A stretch of 64,000 bases of DNA from Pseudomonas grandcourensis (GTDB taxonomy: Bacteria > Pseudomonadota > Gammaproteobacteria > Pseudomonadales > Pseudomonadaceae). Shown in pieces: positions 1 through 9,026 of the stretch. The notes under the pieces are model-generated. The model was not told where the DNA came from. It was given only the letters and a program-made list of their open reading frames with translations, and did not search any database. Each line of letters begins with the position of its first letter. Position 1 is the first letter of the stretch. The DNA lies in NCBI RefSeq assembly GCF_039909015.1, contig NZ_CP150919.1, positions 3,200,501 through 3,264,500 on the forward strand, in the 5' to 3' direction. A program made the translations under genes and the position numbers.

Positions 1-423
1 GTAGACGGAGTTGTTGGCGGTGATGCTTTGTTCGCTCTCATTCATATCCTGCCGGCGCTCCTGACGTTGTCTGGAGCCTCCCACGACGGCGCCGGCAACT
101 GCGGCACTGTGTGCGCGGTTCTGGCGATAGTCTTGCTTGGTATCGTCGTCGATCTGGTCATAGAGGTTTTCATGCTGGCGGCCGCGAACTTCTGCCGCCG
201 CTGCACCTGCGACCGCGGCGGTTGCGGCGCCCTTGACCCGGCCACCGGAAGGCACGGTGCCTTGCACCGGATGCTGCGCGTTGGCCTGGGATTGGCAGGC
301 ACTGGTGTCCTGCGCGATGGTCTGGGAGGTCTGACCTTTGAGGGGAATCACTGTTGCAGCCAGGGCGCTGGTGCTCAGGAACAGCATCAGGATCGCCAGG
401 GTATGGGCCGGAATTTTCATCAT
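1..423 (-). CDS. Glycine-zipper-like exported protein (3' end outside window)
   Basis: An open frame of 141 codons begins with ATG at 423 and runs off the left edge without a stop. The first 22 or so residues form a signal peptide (basic start, hydrophobic core, cleavage after ALA). The mature part has two Ala/Gly/Val-rich stretches (about residues 64-78 and 107-116) typical of glycine-zipper envelope proteins, separated by a charged, Gln/Asp/Arg-rich segment. It lies 112 bp downstream of the DUF3313 lipoprotein gene on the same strand, so the two may be co-transcribed. The exact family is not certain. Confidence 0.7.
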   Translation of the reverse strand, partial: MMKIPAHTLAILMLFLSTSALAATVIPLKGQTSQTIAQDTSACQSQANAQHPVQGTVPSGGRVKGAATAAVAGAAAAEVRGRQHENLYDQIDDDTKQDYRQNRAHSAAVAGAVVGGSRQRQERRQDMNESEQSITANNSVY

Positions 424-535
424 TGAGTCTCGCGTCAGGCGTTGGCACGGCTAACGGTTTGTCAGAGGGAAAACGCGGCGGGGTATCACATTGAAACCCC
501 ATGCCGGTCTGCTTGCGATGGGGTCTGCCTGCGGG

Positions 536-1216
536 TCAACGCTTGAGGAGGAGGGCCTGCATATCGTCTGTCATGCCTTTGAGTGCAACCTTGAAGTCAT
601 TGGCAACAATCGGCTGCTCGGCATTCTTGACGGTCTCGCCGAATACCTTGCGCACGATTTTCGCGACCGGCATCCCGGTTTTGGCGTCGATCAGGTTGGC
701 TTCGATGTACATCTCGGCGGTCTGATCCCGATGCCCGGTGGCTGCTTGTGTCGCCCCGACAATGGCGCCGATTGGAACAGCCTCATACCAGTGCATGCCT
801 TCATTGTTGGCGCTGACGTGAGTGATCGCGGCCTGCAGAATCAGCGACCGTGAATCGCTCGGCGCAAGCTGCGGATAAGGGACGATCGCATAGCGACGGG
901 CAAAGGCGGTCTTGACGCTGTTGCTGGTCATCAATTGCAGGTCTTGCAGGGTCTTCAGGCTGACGCGCGCGGTCGGCTGCAGCGATGGATACAGTTCCAT
1001 CTGCCGGAACACCACAGTGGAGTACGCGCGAGGATCGAACCCTGGCGAGACCCAGCGCAATACTTTCTGCTCACTCGGCGTAGTTTGCTCCTCCAGGCCC
1101 TGGTAGTTGCCCAGGAAGCCCGAGTATTGCTCTTGCTGCGCGACTTTCGAGACACAGCCGACCTGAAATACACAGCTCAAAGCAATTCCCGCAATCCATT
1201 TGTTCGACATGCCCAT
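536..1216 (-). CDS. DUF3313-family lipoprotein
   Basis: About 226 residues from an ATG at 1216 (an in-frame TTG at 1231 and an ATG at 1210 are alternatives; no strong ribosome site decides). The N-terminus has a short hydrophobic signal ending FQVGC, a plausible lipobox with the lipidated Cys near residue 21. The remainder matches the DUF3313 pattern: a leading SGFLGNY segment, a predicted alpha/beta domain and a Gly/Ala-rich turn (VPIGAIVGATQAATG) near the C-terminal third. DUF3313 proteins are uncharacterised envelope lipoproteins. The gene precedes the glycine-zipper protein on the same strand, which suggests a shared role in the outer envelope. Confidence 0.75.
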   Translation of the reverse strand: MGMSNKWIAGIALSCVFQVGCVSKVAQQEQYSGFLGNYQGLEEQTTPSEQKVLRWVSPGFDPRAYSTVVFRQMELYPSLQPTARVSLKTLQDLQLMTSNSVKTAFARRYAIVPYPQLAPSDSRSLILQAAITHVSANNEGMHWYEAVPIGAIVGATQAATGHRDQTAEMYIEANLIDAKTGMPVAKIVRKVFGETVKNAEQPIVANDFKVALKGMTDDMQALLLKR

Positions 1217-1490
1217 GTGTTTGGTTCTCAAGTGATGAAAGTTGTCATTCGGGTTCCGACCTGGCCCCGGGCGCCTTGTATTCAGGCACTGGTACTCGCC
1301 GGTCGGTTTCGCAAGGCAGGTGCTTGCACGCCGGTCAATGCGGGCCGAATGCTGCCCGTAGCGGCGGGATAATCCGAATCAATAACTCTCATAAACTGTT
1401 AAACACACGGCCGGGAAAAATTGCACTTCGATCACAGTTGCCTACGCTAATCCTTTGCAACGCCGGTTTTGGCCTCTACAGGTGAGTGAG

Positions 1491-2312
1491 ATGGATTTGA
1501 AAGAAGGATGGACGGGTACCGTGTCGACACTCGTCGTTGCGTTGGGCCTCATCCCGATGGCTCAGGCCGACGATTCGGCAGAGTTGGCGAAGAAAGCCCT
1601 CAACCCGGTCGCGGCGATGTACAGCCTGCCCGTGCAGTACAACTGGGACCAGAAGATGGGGCCGACCGGGGAGGGCATGCACAGCGTCACCAATATCCAG
1701 CCTGTACTGCCGTTTGCCTTGAACGAAGACTGGAACCTCATTTCCCGGACCATTCTGCCGATCATCGACCAGCACGGCCTTGCCCCCAATGGCGCAGCGG
1801 ACAAATCCGGCAGCGGCGACATCACCCAGAGTTTTTTCTTTTCACCGACCAAGCCCACGGAAAGTGGCTGGATACTCGGCGGCGGTCCGGCGTTGTTGAT
1901 ACCGACCGGCAGTGACGAGTTACTCGGCAGCGAGCAATGGGGCCTCGGCCCGACGGCCGTGGCGTTGAAACAGTCCAATGGCTGGACCCGAGGCATTCTG
2001 GCCAACCATATCTGGGGCCTGGACGGCAGCCCGCCAGACAACAAGGAAAAGGTCAACCAGACCTTCCTGCAACCCTTCCTCTCGTACACCACCCATACGT
2101 TCACGACCTACGGGGTGAACACCGAGTCGACCTACAATTGGCAATCGCGCGAATGGTCGGTACCGGTCAACCTCACGGTCACTCAACTGTTGAGGATCGG
2201 CGGTCAACCGCTGACGGTGCAGGCCGGCCCGCGCTACTGGCTCGACAGCCCGGAGGACGGCCCGCAAGGCTGGGGCTTTCGCGCCGCCGTGACGCTCCTG
2301 TTTCCACGCTGA
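1491..2312 (+). CDS. MetA/'neuromedin U'-type outer-membrane beta-barrel protein
   Basis: 273 residues from the ATG at 1491; a GGTGAG ribosome site lies just upstream, so this start is preferred over the longer frame from 1455. A signal peptide ends near MAQA. The mature protein contains alternating polar/hydrophobic strands, WNLISRTILPI, GSGDITQSFFFSP, and a terminal aromatic strand ending FPR. This is the pattern of the family related to phenol-degradation MetA, often mislabelled neuromedin U in bacterial genomes. Members are predicted outer-membrane barrels, possibly for hydrophobic solutes. It stands alone between divergent and co-directional genes, and its substrate is unknown. Confidence 0.75.
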   Translation: MDLKEGWTGTVSTLVVALGLIPMAQADDSAELAKKALNPVAAMYSLPVQYNWDQKMGPTGEGMHSVTNIQPVLPFALNEDWNLISRTILPIIDQHGLAPNGAADKSGSGDITQSFFFSPTKPTESGWILGGGPALLIPTGSDELLGSEQWGLGPTAVALKQSNGWTRGILANHIWGLDGSPPDNKEKVNQTFLQPFLSYTTHTFTTYGVNTESTYNWQSREWSVPVNLTVTQLLRIGGQPLTVQAGPRYWLDSPEDGPQGWGFRAAVTLLFPR

Positions 2313-2346
2313 TACGCCGTTTCGGACGGCCTGGAGGAGACACCCC

Positions 2347-2739
2347 ATGGACCGATTCACCGGCGGTTGTTTGTGCGGCAAGGTGCGCCTGGTCGCGTCG
2401 GGGCGCCCGTTCCGGGTTGGCGTTTGTCACTGTCTCGACTGCCGCAAGCATCATGGGGCGCTGTTCCACGCGTCCGCGATATTTCATCAGGATGCCGTGA
2501 CGATCGAGGGCGAGACCCGTGACTACGCCGGGCGGCATTTCTGTCCGCACTGCGGTTCGTCGGTGTTTTCGCGCAGCGCAGACGAAATCGAGGTGAATCT
2601 TGGATCCCTGGATGCCCCTGACCAGTTGACGCCAACCTACGAGAGCTGGACCGTGCGGCGCGAGGCCTGGTTGCCGGCGTTTGCGCTCACCCGACATTAC
2701 GAGCGCGATCGAGACAGCACGGGGCGTTTTGAGGATTAA
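2347..2739 (+). CDS. GFA family (glutathione-dependent formaldehyde-activating-like) protein
   Basis: 130 residues with the zinc-binding cysteine pattern of the GFA/Mss4-like fold: GGCLCGKVRL at the start, HCLDCRKHHGA around residue 30, and CPHCGSS near residue 74. The length is normal for single-domain GFA proteins. A GGAGGAG-like site sits just ahead of the ATG. The family was named for Gfa, which was proposed to speed glutathione-formaldehyde adduct formation, but most members have no proven reaction. It follows the beta-barrel gene by 34 bp and could be co-transcribed with it. Confidence 0.85.
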   Translation: MDRFTGGCLCGKVRLVASGRPFRVGVCHCLDCRKHHGALFHASAIFHQDAVTIEGETRDYAGRHFCPHCGSSVFSRSADEIEVNLGSLDAPDQLTPTYESWTVRREAWLPAFALTRHYERDRDSTGRFED

Positions 2740-2750
2740 CGGGCACATAT

Positions 2751-3173
2751 TCATATGCCATCACCAAAGGCTATGACAATAAGCGCGAGAAAACACACCA
2801 GCTGAACGCTAAAGAAAGTAAACCGAACCGCCACGAACGCATTGGTTTGCTCATGGGACACGTGAACCAATGACTGGCACACGCGAGCGATCAGGACGAG
2901 CGTGGACAAGTAGTTCACTGCGGCGCCATTGATATCAAGGGCTGTAATCACGAATACGATGACGCCAAAGACAGGCAGGTTTTCCACACAGTTGGCGTGT
3001 GCCCTGGTCCCGCGCCGATACCAATCCTCGCCTTCGAGCCGATCGCTGCGGAAAGAGGCGATCGGAACGCTGGAGAACAGGATCCCGACCCAGCGATAAA
3101 CCCCGACGGTTGCCATCAACAGCAGCAAGGTCCAGGTCGCAAACCCAAGCAGCATCCACATCGGTATCGTCAT
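2751..3173 (-). CDS. MAPEG-family membrane protein
   Basis: 140 residues from the second in-frame ATG (3173), which has a GAGG site 9 nt upstream; the first ATG at 3182 overlaps that site. There are four hydrophobic segments, and the loop after the first contains the MAPEG-type stretch EDWYRRGTRAHANCVENLP. That stretch resembles the conserved RxxRAHxNxxE motif of membrane-associated proteins in eicosanoid and glutathione metabolism. Bacterial members are mostly uncharacterised, and glutathione-dependent activity is only an inference. It is convergent with the GFA gene, leaving only 11 bp between the stops. Confidence 0.85.
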   Translation of the reverse strand: MTIPMWMLLGFATWTLLLLMATVGVYRWVGILFSSVPIASFRSDRLEGEDWYRRGTRAHANCVENLPVFGVIVFVITALDINGAAVNYLSTLVLIARVCQSLVHVSHEQTNAFVAVRFTFFSVQLVCFLALIVIAFGDGI

Positions 3174-3250
3174 GGCCGCCATCCTCGATAGATCATTATC
3201 AGCACATCACCCGCAGTGCGACCGACGAGCAGTCGGTCGCGCGCTGTCGG

Positions 3251-4205
3251 TCAATTGCTCATGATGGGTGCCAGCGCAGTCTGAATCCGGGTCATTTGTG
3301 CGGGCGTTGTCATCTGCGTCAGCAGTCGGCCGAAGTGTGGATGCCGTACGCCCGAGATAATGTATTGCCAGCGGTAGGCATTCAGCACGCAGGCCTTGAT
3401 TTGCGCGGTCTCATCGACACTGAACGATCGTGAAGCATTACTGATGAAGTAGTCGGCATCGGCAGCCGATTGTGCCTGCAGGATTGCGTCCACGGCCGCC
3501 ACCAGCGCAATCAGGTCATTCACTGCCAGGTCGCGCTCGGCCGGCGAGAGTTTCGCGTGCTCGTCCTGCCATTCCAGTTCATCGAGTACGACGTGGCGGC
3601 TTTCATCCTTCCAGTGGAACTTGAAGACATCCTTGAACAACGGGCAAAGTTCTTCGCGCGGGGCGATGCTTTGCACGTAGTGCGCCTGAACGAACAGCTC
3701 GATATGGCAGGTCAGCGCCAGCACCGACCAGGTGCTGGCGGCCAGTACCGCGCGCGCAACATCGTTTGGATCGGCAACCTGACGATATCCCGCTGGCAAT
3801 CTGGAACTCATCATCGTTTCCATGCGCCGGAACAGTTCCTGATGCTTGATCTCGTCGTTGGAAAAACGCACCAGCGCTTCAAGCGCCAGTTGATTGTCGA
3901 ATACATGGGCCCGACCCTGATCGAGCATCTTGGCACTGATGAACCGCTCGACCAGACCAAAGATGTACGCATAGGTCCGGCCCTGAATCTGGCTGAGCAG
4001 ACGCGCCTCGGCTGCATCGAGAAAGGTCAGGCGGTCGACCTGCGACAGTCCGTCGGGGAGGAATTTGCGCGAGAAGTCGAAACGGCGGTCCTGGAGCAGA
4101 TCGCAGATCGATCTGCCATTCGGTCTTTTTCGAAGACCTGACCATTTGCGCATAACGGGCGGTGTTGCCTGACGCTGAGCCGGGTAGTGTAACGACGCTG
4201 TTCAT
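3251..4205 (-). pseudogene. Ferritin-like/diiron helical-bundle protein, frameshifted near its start
   Basis: The best start is the ATG at 4205, with an AGGAG site in front; it opens a frame beginning MNSVVTLPGSASGNTARYAQ. That frame leaves the family-like sequence around 4105, where the remainder (DLLQDRRFDFSRKFLPDG onward, to the stop at 3251) continues in another frame. Removing the base at about 4105 would restore one reading frame of about 317 codons through WQIDRDLLQDRR. The body is all-helical with two E-x-x-H elements (NDEIKHQEL and KDESRHVVL), which look like diiron ligands. The function is unknown. It may be a real frameshift or a sequencing error; the 300-codon frame from 4153 would lack the natural start. 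Confidence 0.6.
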
Positions 4206-4404
4206 ATGGATCTCCTGCTGCCCTGGTTGAGTTGGAATGGGGCAATTTCGGTTGACGTCGGAGCCAATGACCTCAGGTGAAACCTCTGGGGGCAATCTCG
4301 ATCGCTGAGTCCGCGTTGGTGCTAATCTAGGCCTCGCCGTTCAGGTGTTGAATGACCGGTGCGCCTGAAAACCTGCTCCGGACTCCGGAAAGAAGGGCGG
4401 TCAA

Positions 4405-5406
4405 GTGTTGGATGCGCTTTCTGATGTATTGCGTGTGATTCGGCTGTCTGGAGGGGTCTTCCTCGAGGCAGAGCTCACTGCGCCCTGGTGCATCAACGGC
4501 AGAATCTCGGCGGATGATTGCAAGCCGTTCCTGGCGGCCCCTCGACACATCATTGCGTCGCACTTTGTCGCCGCGGGGCGCATGCAAATTCAAATCGACG
4601 GTGGGGCCGCCATCGAGGTAAGGGCTGGCGAACTCGTTCTGCTTCCTCGCAACGACGCCCATTCCTTTGGCAGCGACCTGGGTATTGCGCCCATGCCGGC
4701 CAGAGAAGTCATCCAGCCGCCAGAAGTCGGCGGCATTTCGAGGATCAAGTACGGCGGGGGCGGCGAGGCTACGCAGTTGTTGTGCGGATTCCTCGGTTCG
4801 GAAACCCCCTTCAGTCCGCTGCTTTCGTCGCTGCCTTCCTTATTGAAACTGGACCTGCGCGCGACGGCATCGGGCACCTGGATCGAAAGCTCCTTCCGTT
4901 TTGCTGTCAGTGAAATCGCGGCGGGCCGTGTCGGCTCGACAACGGTCATCGCCAAGCTATCGGAACTGCTGTTCGTCGAGGCCGTCGGCCAGTATGTCGC
5001 CAGCCTTCCCCCTGAGCGGCGCGGGTGGCTGGCAGGTTTGCGCGATCCACATATCGGGCGCGCACTGGCGCTACTGCATGCTCGCCCAACCGAAGGCTGG
5101 ACGGCGGAAGCCCTGGCGCTTGAGGTGGGGATGTCGCGCTCGGTATTCGCCGAGCGCTTCACGGCATTGGTCGGACAGCCGCCGATGCAATACCTGACGT
5201 TGTGGCGCATGCACGTGGCGGCGCAACAGTTGCGCGAAGGTCGCGGCAATGTGGCGCAAATCGGCTTTGCCGTTGGCTACGACTCCGAAGCTGCGTTCAG
5301 TCGCGCATTCAAACGCCAGTTCGGCACATCCCCCGGCACCTGGCGCAGACAATCGGCGCGAGGGGGGAGCTGTGCCAGCTCTACATGGTTACCTGACCAG
5401 GGTTGA
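4405..5406 (+). CDS. AraC-family regulator with N-terminal cupin domain
   Basis: 333 residues from a GTG start at 4405 preceded by an AAGGGCGG site. Residues about 10-190 form a cupin-type sensor domain (LPRNDAHSFGS is the typical metal- or ligand-pocket strand). The C-terminal 100 residues hold the double helix-turn-helix of AraC proteins, with the second motif IGFAVGYDSEAAFSRAFKRQ. It is divergent from the frameshifted helical-bundle gene across a 200-bp gap, so that gene is its likeliest target. The family commonly controls oxidoreductase genes; the ligand is unknown. Confidence 0.85.
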   Translation: MLDALSDVLRVIRLSGGVFLEAELTAPWCINGRISADDCKPFLAAPRHIIASHFVAAGRMQIQIDGGAAIEVRAGELVLLPRNDAHSFGSDLGIAPMPAREVIQPPEVGGISRIKYGGGGEATQLLCGFLGSETPFSPLLSSLPSLLKLDLRATASGTWIESSFRFAVSEIAAGRVGSTTVIAKLSELLFVEAVGQYVASLPPERRGWLAGLRDPHIGRALALLHARPTEGWTAEALALEVGMSRSVFAERFTALVGQPPMQYLTLWRMHVAAQQLREGRGNVAQIGFAVGYDSEAAFSRAFKRQFGTSPGTWRRQSARGGSCASSTWLPDQG

Positions 5407-5416
5407 GCCTTTGAAC

Positions 5417-6088
5417 TCAAGGAAGCCGAGGCGATTCCGCCCGAGCCTGGCTGGCTCGCAGCGTTCTGGAGACCTGGGCCTGAATCTCGTAGGCAGGCGC
5501 CTCGACGGCTTCGTAATCACGGGTATAACGGGTGGCAAACTCGTGATTGCCCCATTGCTGGTACTGCTGCACGTGCTTCAACTCATGCGCCCACAGCGCG
5601 ACATCGTTCAGTGCATCATTGGCATTTCGAAACACGATGATGTCGATGAGGGTGACCGCACGTACATCGGGATTCTGCAGCATAGTGTTTGCAGCGTTCA
5701 GCTCCACATCATCGCCGACCTTGTAGCGCGCCGAATCGAGCACTTGAATGTCATACCAGGGTTCGAGCTGGGCCCGGATATTCAGCGGAATTGGCCGGAT
5801 ATCGCCTGTTGCCGCAGAGTCGCGCGATTGCACAATCCAGTTCTGTAATCCAGAGGCCGCCATCTGGTTCATGTCGTCGAAGATCGATCCCGCTTCCTCT
5901 TTGGAACCTGGAGCACAAAAACACGCGACCATGCAGACCTGGGACTGCCCGGCGGGGCAGGCGAAAACCGAGGACGAGGTGCCTGCGCAAAAGAGCACGA
6001 TCGCTAACCGGAAAACTTGACGCAAAAATACAGCTGACAATGGGGTCTCCCATGGGCAATGGCGGTCGGCAGGCGATACGTTGGGCAT
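5417..6088 (-). CDS. DUF4157-like secreted putative metallopeptidase
   Basis: About 223 residues from the ATG at 6088; the frame is open further upstream, but that part looks non-coding. A hydrophobic signal (RLAIVLFCAG...VFA) ends near residue 43 and is followed by a Cys-rich stretch. The diagnostic element is AHELKHVQQYQQWG, an H-E-x-x-H zinc motif of the kind found in DUF4157/eCIS-core domains, with a downstream YEAVEAPAYE helix that may give the third ligand. DUF4157 domains often sit in toxin or contractile-injection proteins, but this is a free-standing exported copy. It is convergent with the AraC gene, with 10 bp between stops. Its substrate is unknown. Confidence 0.65.
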   Translation of the reverse strand: MPNVSPADRHCPWETPLSAVFLRQVFRLAIVLFCAGTSSSVFACPAGQSQVCMVACFCAPGSKEEAGSIFDDMNQMAASGLQNWIVQSRDSAATGDIRPIPLNIRAQLEPWYDIQVLDSARYKVGDDVELNAANTMLQNPDVRAVTLIDIIVFRNANDALNDVALWAHELKHVQQYQQWGNHEFATRYTRDYEAVEAPAYEIQAQVSRTLRASQARAESPRLP

Positions 6089-6253
6089 CTTGCACCCATT
6101 GTCCTGCCGCGTGTTGGACCGCTGCGACACTGTTCGATTCCCTGGGTTCCACAGTTTCTTTTGGGCGTTTCCCTCAATGCCTGTAAGGCCCTGCCTGGCC
6201 GAAAGCAGCACGGTTGAGTCACCAATCGGTAAAAACCGGCTGATAAGCAGGCG

Positions 6254-7066
6254 CTAACGTAGCCCCAAAGACTGACGCAGTTGCGCCGGACTCACGCCAA
6301 GGCGTTGCTTGAAGGTGGTCGCCATGTGCGCCTGGGAGTTGAAACCGCAGGCGTAGGCGATCTCCGTCAGGGTGGCGGTGGAGTCGCGCATCAGGGCGCG
6401 GGCCTTGGCGAGGCGTCGGTCGATCAGGTAACTGTGGGGGCTTTTGCCGGTGGCATTCTTGAAGGCACGCATGAAATAGCCTTCGGACAATCCAAGCAGG
6501 CCCGCCATCGCCGGTACGCTCAACGGGCCATCGAGGCCTGCATCAATGAACTCATCGAGCATGCGCATCCGGCTGCCGGTTATCGAGCCATGGGGGGCTG
6601 TCGACAGCGCTTCGCTCCCCGTCGCCCGCTCGGACAACGCCAATGCCCAGGCTTCCCAATCGTCCTCCATGCAAGGGTGCAACAGCGCGGCACGGATTCG
6701 CCAGGCGAGGGCGGTGGCCTGCAGGTCGATGCGATTGTTGAAGGCACGATCCCCGACCAACGCCATACCGTCGGTGCGAATCACCCGCAGGTATTCACCG
6801 CCCTGGGGTGATTCGGACAACACGTCACATCCGGCGGGGACGAACGCCAGGCCGTTGGGCACGGCATCGAAGGGGCGTATGCGGTCACTGCCGATGGCGT
6901 GCAGGCCTCGCTGACTATCGAAGGCGAAGCCGATTCCCGACTGGGTCGCGACATAGCGGGTCGCGTAGGCGCAGCCGGGGAGCAATTCGATCGCCCAGGG
7001 CCCGGCCTCGATACGACGGACCGGTTCGGACGGCAGTGGTGGCGGCGGGCGATTTCGATGATTCAT
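6254..7066 (-). CDS. AraC-family transcriptional regulator
   Basis: About 270 residues; ATGs at 7066 and 7075 are both possible, and no clear ribosome site separates them. The C-terminal 100 residues carry two helix-turn-helix units (VPAMAGLLGLSEGYFMRAFK and LTEIAYACGFNSQAHMATTF) and the closing PAQLRQS helix typical of AraC/XylS proteins. The N-terminal part is a poorly conserved sensor domain. It lies head to head with the threonine-dehydratase-like gene at 7171, about 100 bp apart, so it probably controls that gene. Confidence 0.85.
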   Translation of the reverse strand: MNHRNRPPPPLPSEPVRRIEAGPWAIELLPGCAYATRYVATQSGIGFAFDSQRGLHAIGSDRIRPFDAVPNGLAFVPAGCDVLSESPQGGEYLRVIRTDGMALVGDRAFNNRIDLQATALAWRIRAALLHPCMEDDWEAWALALSERATGSEALSTAPHGSITGSRMRMLDEFIDAGLDGPLSVPAMAGLLGLSEGYFMRAFKNATGKSPHSYLIDRRLAKARALMRDSTATLTEIAYACGFNSQAHMATTFKQRLGVSPAQLRQSLGLR

Positions 7067-7170
7067 GCACAACATAGTAGTGAAGAGGGGGGGCAAAAGT
7101 CAGGTCGGTTTTTTGAAAGCCGGAGACTGCGCCCGTGTTCAGACTGGGCAAAACCTCAGGGGGACCACTC

Positions 7171-8127
7171 ATGCACAGACTGACTCGCGACGATATCGAA
7201 CAGGCCGCTCGCCACGTTTACCAGGTCATGCCCGCCACAGCCCAGTACCCTTGGCCCTTGCTGGCTCAGCGGTTGGGTTGCACGGTGTGGGTCAAGCACG
7301 AAAATCACACGCCTACCGGTGCTTTCAAAGTGCGCGGCGGTATCACGTTCATGCACTGGCTCAAACGCGAGCACCCTGGCGCGAAGGGCATTGTCAGCGC
7401 TACCCGCGGCAACCATGGCCAGAGCCTGGCGCTGGCGGCTCGCACACTGGGTTTGCAGGCGTTGATCGTCGTGCCGGAAGGTAACTCGGTAGAAAAGAAC
7501 AACGCGATGCGCGGCTTTGGCGCTGAAGTGGTCGAGTATGGCCGCGATTTCGATGACGCCCGTGAAGAGGCTGCCCGCCTGGCGCAGGCGCACGACCTGT
7601 TCCTGGTTCCGCCGTTTCACACCGAACTGGTCAAAGGCGTTGCGACTTATGCGCTGGAGCTGTTCAACGCCGCGCCGGACCTGGACACGGTTTATGTGCC
7701 GATTGGCTGTGGATCGGGGATTTGCGGGGTGATCGCCGCCCGCGATGCGTTGGGTCTGCAAACACAGGTGGTTGGCGTGGTTTCCACGGAGGCGGCGGCT
7801 GCACAGTTGTCGTTTGATGCTGGCGCGATTCGCGAAACCGCCTCGGCCAATACCTTTGCCGACGGCCTGGCCGTCCGCAAGCCGATTCCCGAAGCCTTTG
7901 CCGTCTACGCGGCAGGTGCGGCGCGGATCGTATCGGTCAGCGATGAGCAGATTGCCGAAGCCATGCGTGTGTATTACACCGATACCCATAACCTTGCCGA
8001 AGGGGCCGGTGCGTCGGCGTTGGCAGCGCTGATCTCGGAGCGTGAAGCCATGTCGGGAAAAAGGGTGGGGGTGATTCTGTCCGGTGGCAACGTCGACAGA
8101 TCGGTGTATGCGCGGGTGATTGCGTGA
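7171..8127 (+). CDS. Threonine dehydratase-like PLP enzyme
   Basis: 318 residues from ATG 7171 (CAGGGGGA site upstream). Fold-type II PLP enzyme: TGAFKVRGG carries the Schiff-base lysine at residue 53, SATRGNHGQSLA is the substrate-binding Asn loop, and GCGSGICG is the phosphate-binding glycine loop. There is no C-terminal ACT domain, so it resembles catabolic or orphan threonine/serine dehydratases rather than feedback-regulated IlvA. The predicted reaction is deamination of threonine or a related hydroxyamino acid to a 2-oxo acid. The divergent AraC gene suggests inducible use of an amino acid. Substrate identity is not proven. Confidence 0.8.
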   Translation: MHRLTRDDIEQAARHVYQVMPATAQYPWPLLAQRLGCTVWVKHENHTPTGAFKVRGGITFMHWLKREHPGAKGIVSATRGNHGQSLALAARTLGLQALIVVPEGNSVEKNNAMRGFGAEVVEYGRDFDDAREEAARLAQAHDLFLVPPFHTELVKGVATYALELFNAAPDLDTVYVPIGCGSGICGVIAARDALGLQTQVVGVVSTEAAAAQLSFDAGAIRETASANTFADGLAVRKPIPEAFAVYAAGAARIVSVSDEQIAEAMRVYYTDTHNLAEGAGASALAALISEREAMSGKRVGVILSGGNVDRSVYARVIA

Positions 8128-8238
8128 AGGCGGCCATGATCCTGGTCACATAAATTTGAAATGCGCGGCATTGCTCGACAGAATCACGCCCCGATCCGGC
8201 CAAAGGCGCCGGACGTTCGTGGTGAAAAGGGGCCGCAG

Positions 8239-8934
8239 TTGAACGAACAGACATTGTCCATGCGCCTGGAGCGCGTGGCGGCACAGGTGCCAGCCGGTGC
8301 GCGCCTGGCCGATATCGGCTCGGATCACGGCTACCTGCCGGTGGCCTTGGTGCGCCGGGGCGCCATCGCGGCGGCGGTGGCCGGTGAGGTGGCGTTGACG
8401 CCGTTCCACGCGGCCAACCGCACCGTGCGCGAGAACGGCCTGGACTCGCAAGTCACCGTACGCCTGGCCAACGGCCTGGCGGCAATCGAGCCGGGAGACG
8501 GGATTACGGCGGTCAGCCTCTGCGGCATGGGTGGCGAAACCATCCGCGACATCCTCGACAGCGGCAAGGCGTACCTGAGCGGTCAGGAGCGCCTGATCCT
8601 GCAACCCAACGGCGGTGAACAGCCATTGCGCCAATGGCTGATGGGCAATGGCTACCGCATCCTCTGCGAGGAAGTGCTGCGGGAAAATCGATTCGACTAC
8701 GAAATCATCGTCGCCGAGCGCGCCGGACCGGTGATCTACACCGCCCAAGAGCTGTACTTCGGTCCGTTGCAGATGCAGGCCCGCACTCCGGCGTTCCTGC
8801 TCAAGTGGCGGCGCAAGTTGCGCCATAAACAGAAGACCCTGAGCCACTTTGCCCGGGCGCAGCAGGCCGTGCCCGAGGCGACGGTGCAGGACATCGCGCG
8901 GCAGGTCCGGTGGATCACTGAATTGCTGGCTTGA
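8239..8934 (+). CDS. trmK: tRNA (adenine(22)-N1)-methyltransferase
   Basis: 231 residues from a TTG start at 8239 with an AAGGGG site upstream; this gives the family-typical beginning LSMRLERVA. The frame stays open back to 8161, but that part does not look like TrmK. The SAM-binding motif is ADIGSDHGYLP, followed by the catalytic-region stretch AVSLCGMGGETI and LQPNGGE. TrmK methylates N1 of A22 in tRNA using S-adenosylmethionine. The C-terminal segment is a short helical extension. Length and motifs are normal for the family. Confidence 0.85.
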   Translation: MNEQTLSMRLERVAAQVPAGARLADIGSDHGYLPVALVRRGAIAAAVAGEVALTPFHAANRTVRENGLDSQVTVRLANGLAAIEPGDGITAVSLCGMGGETIRDILDSGKAYLSGQERLILQPNGGEQPLRQWLMGNGYRILCEEVLRENRFDYEIIVAERAGPVIYTAQELYFGPLQMQARTPAFLLKWRRKLRHKQKTLSHFARAQQAVPEATVQDIARQVRWITELLA

Positions 8935-9026
8935 GCGAGCCTGGGGCACAGCTGCTCAAGAACCTCGATCCAGCGTGGGTGTGGCTGAGTCGAGCGAGCC
9001 CCGTCAACGTGATGGATCGGCCCCCA

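Noticed and set aside
4327..4662. 111-codon minus-strand frame opposite the AraC gene start
   Set aside because: Overlaps the cupin domain of the AraC regulator and shows no coding signature of its own.
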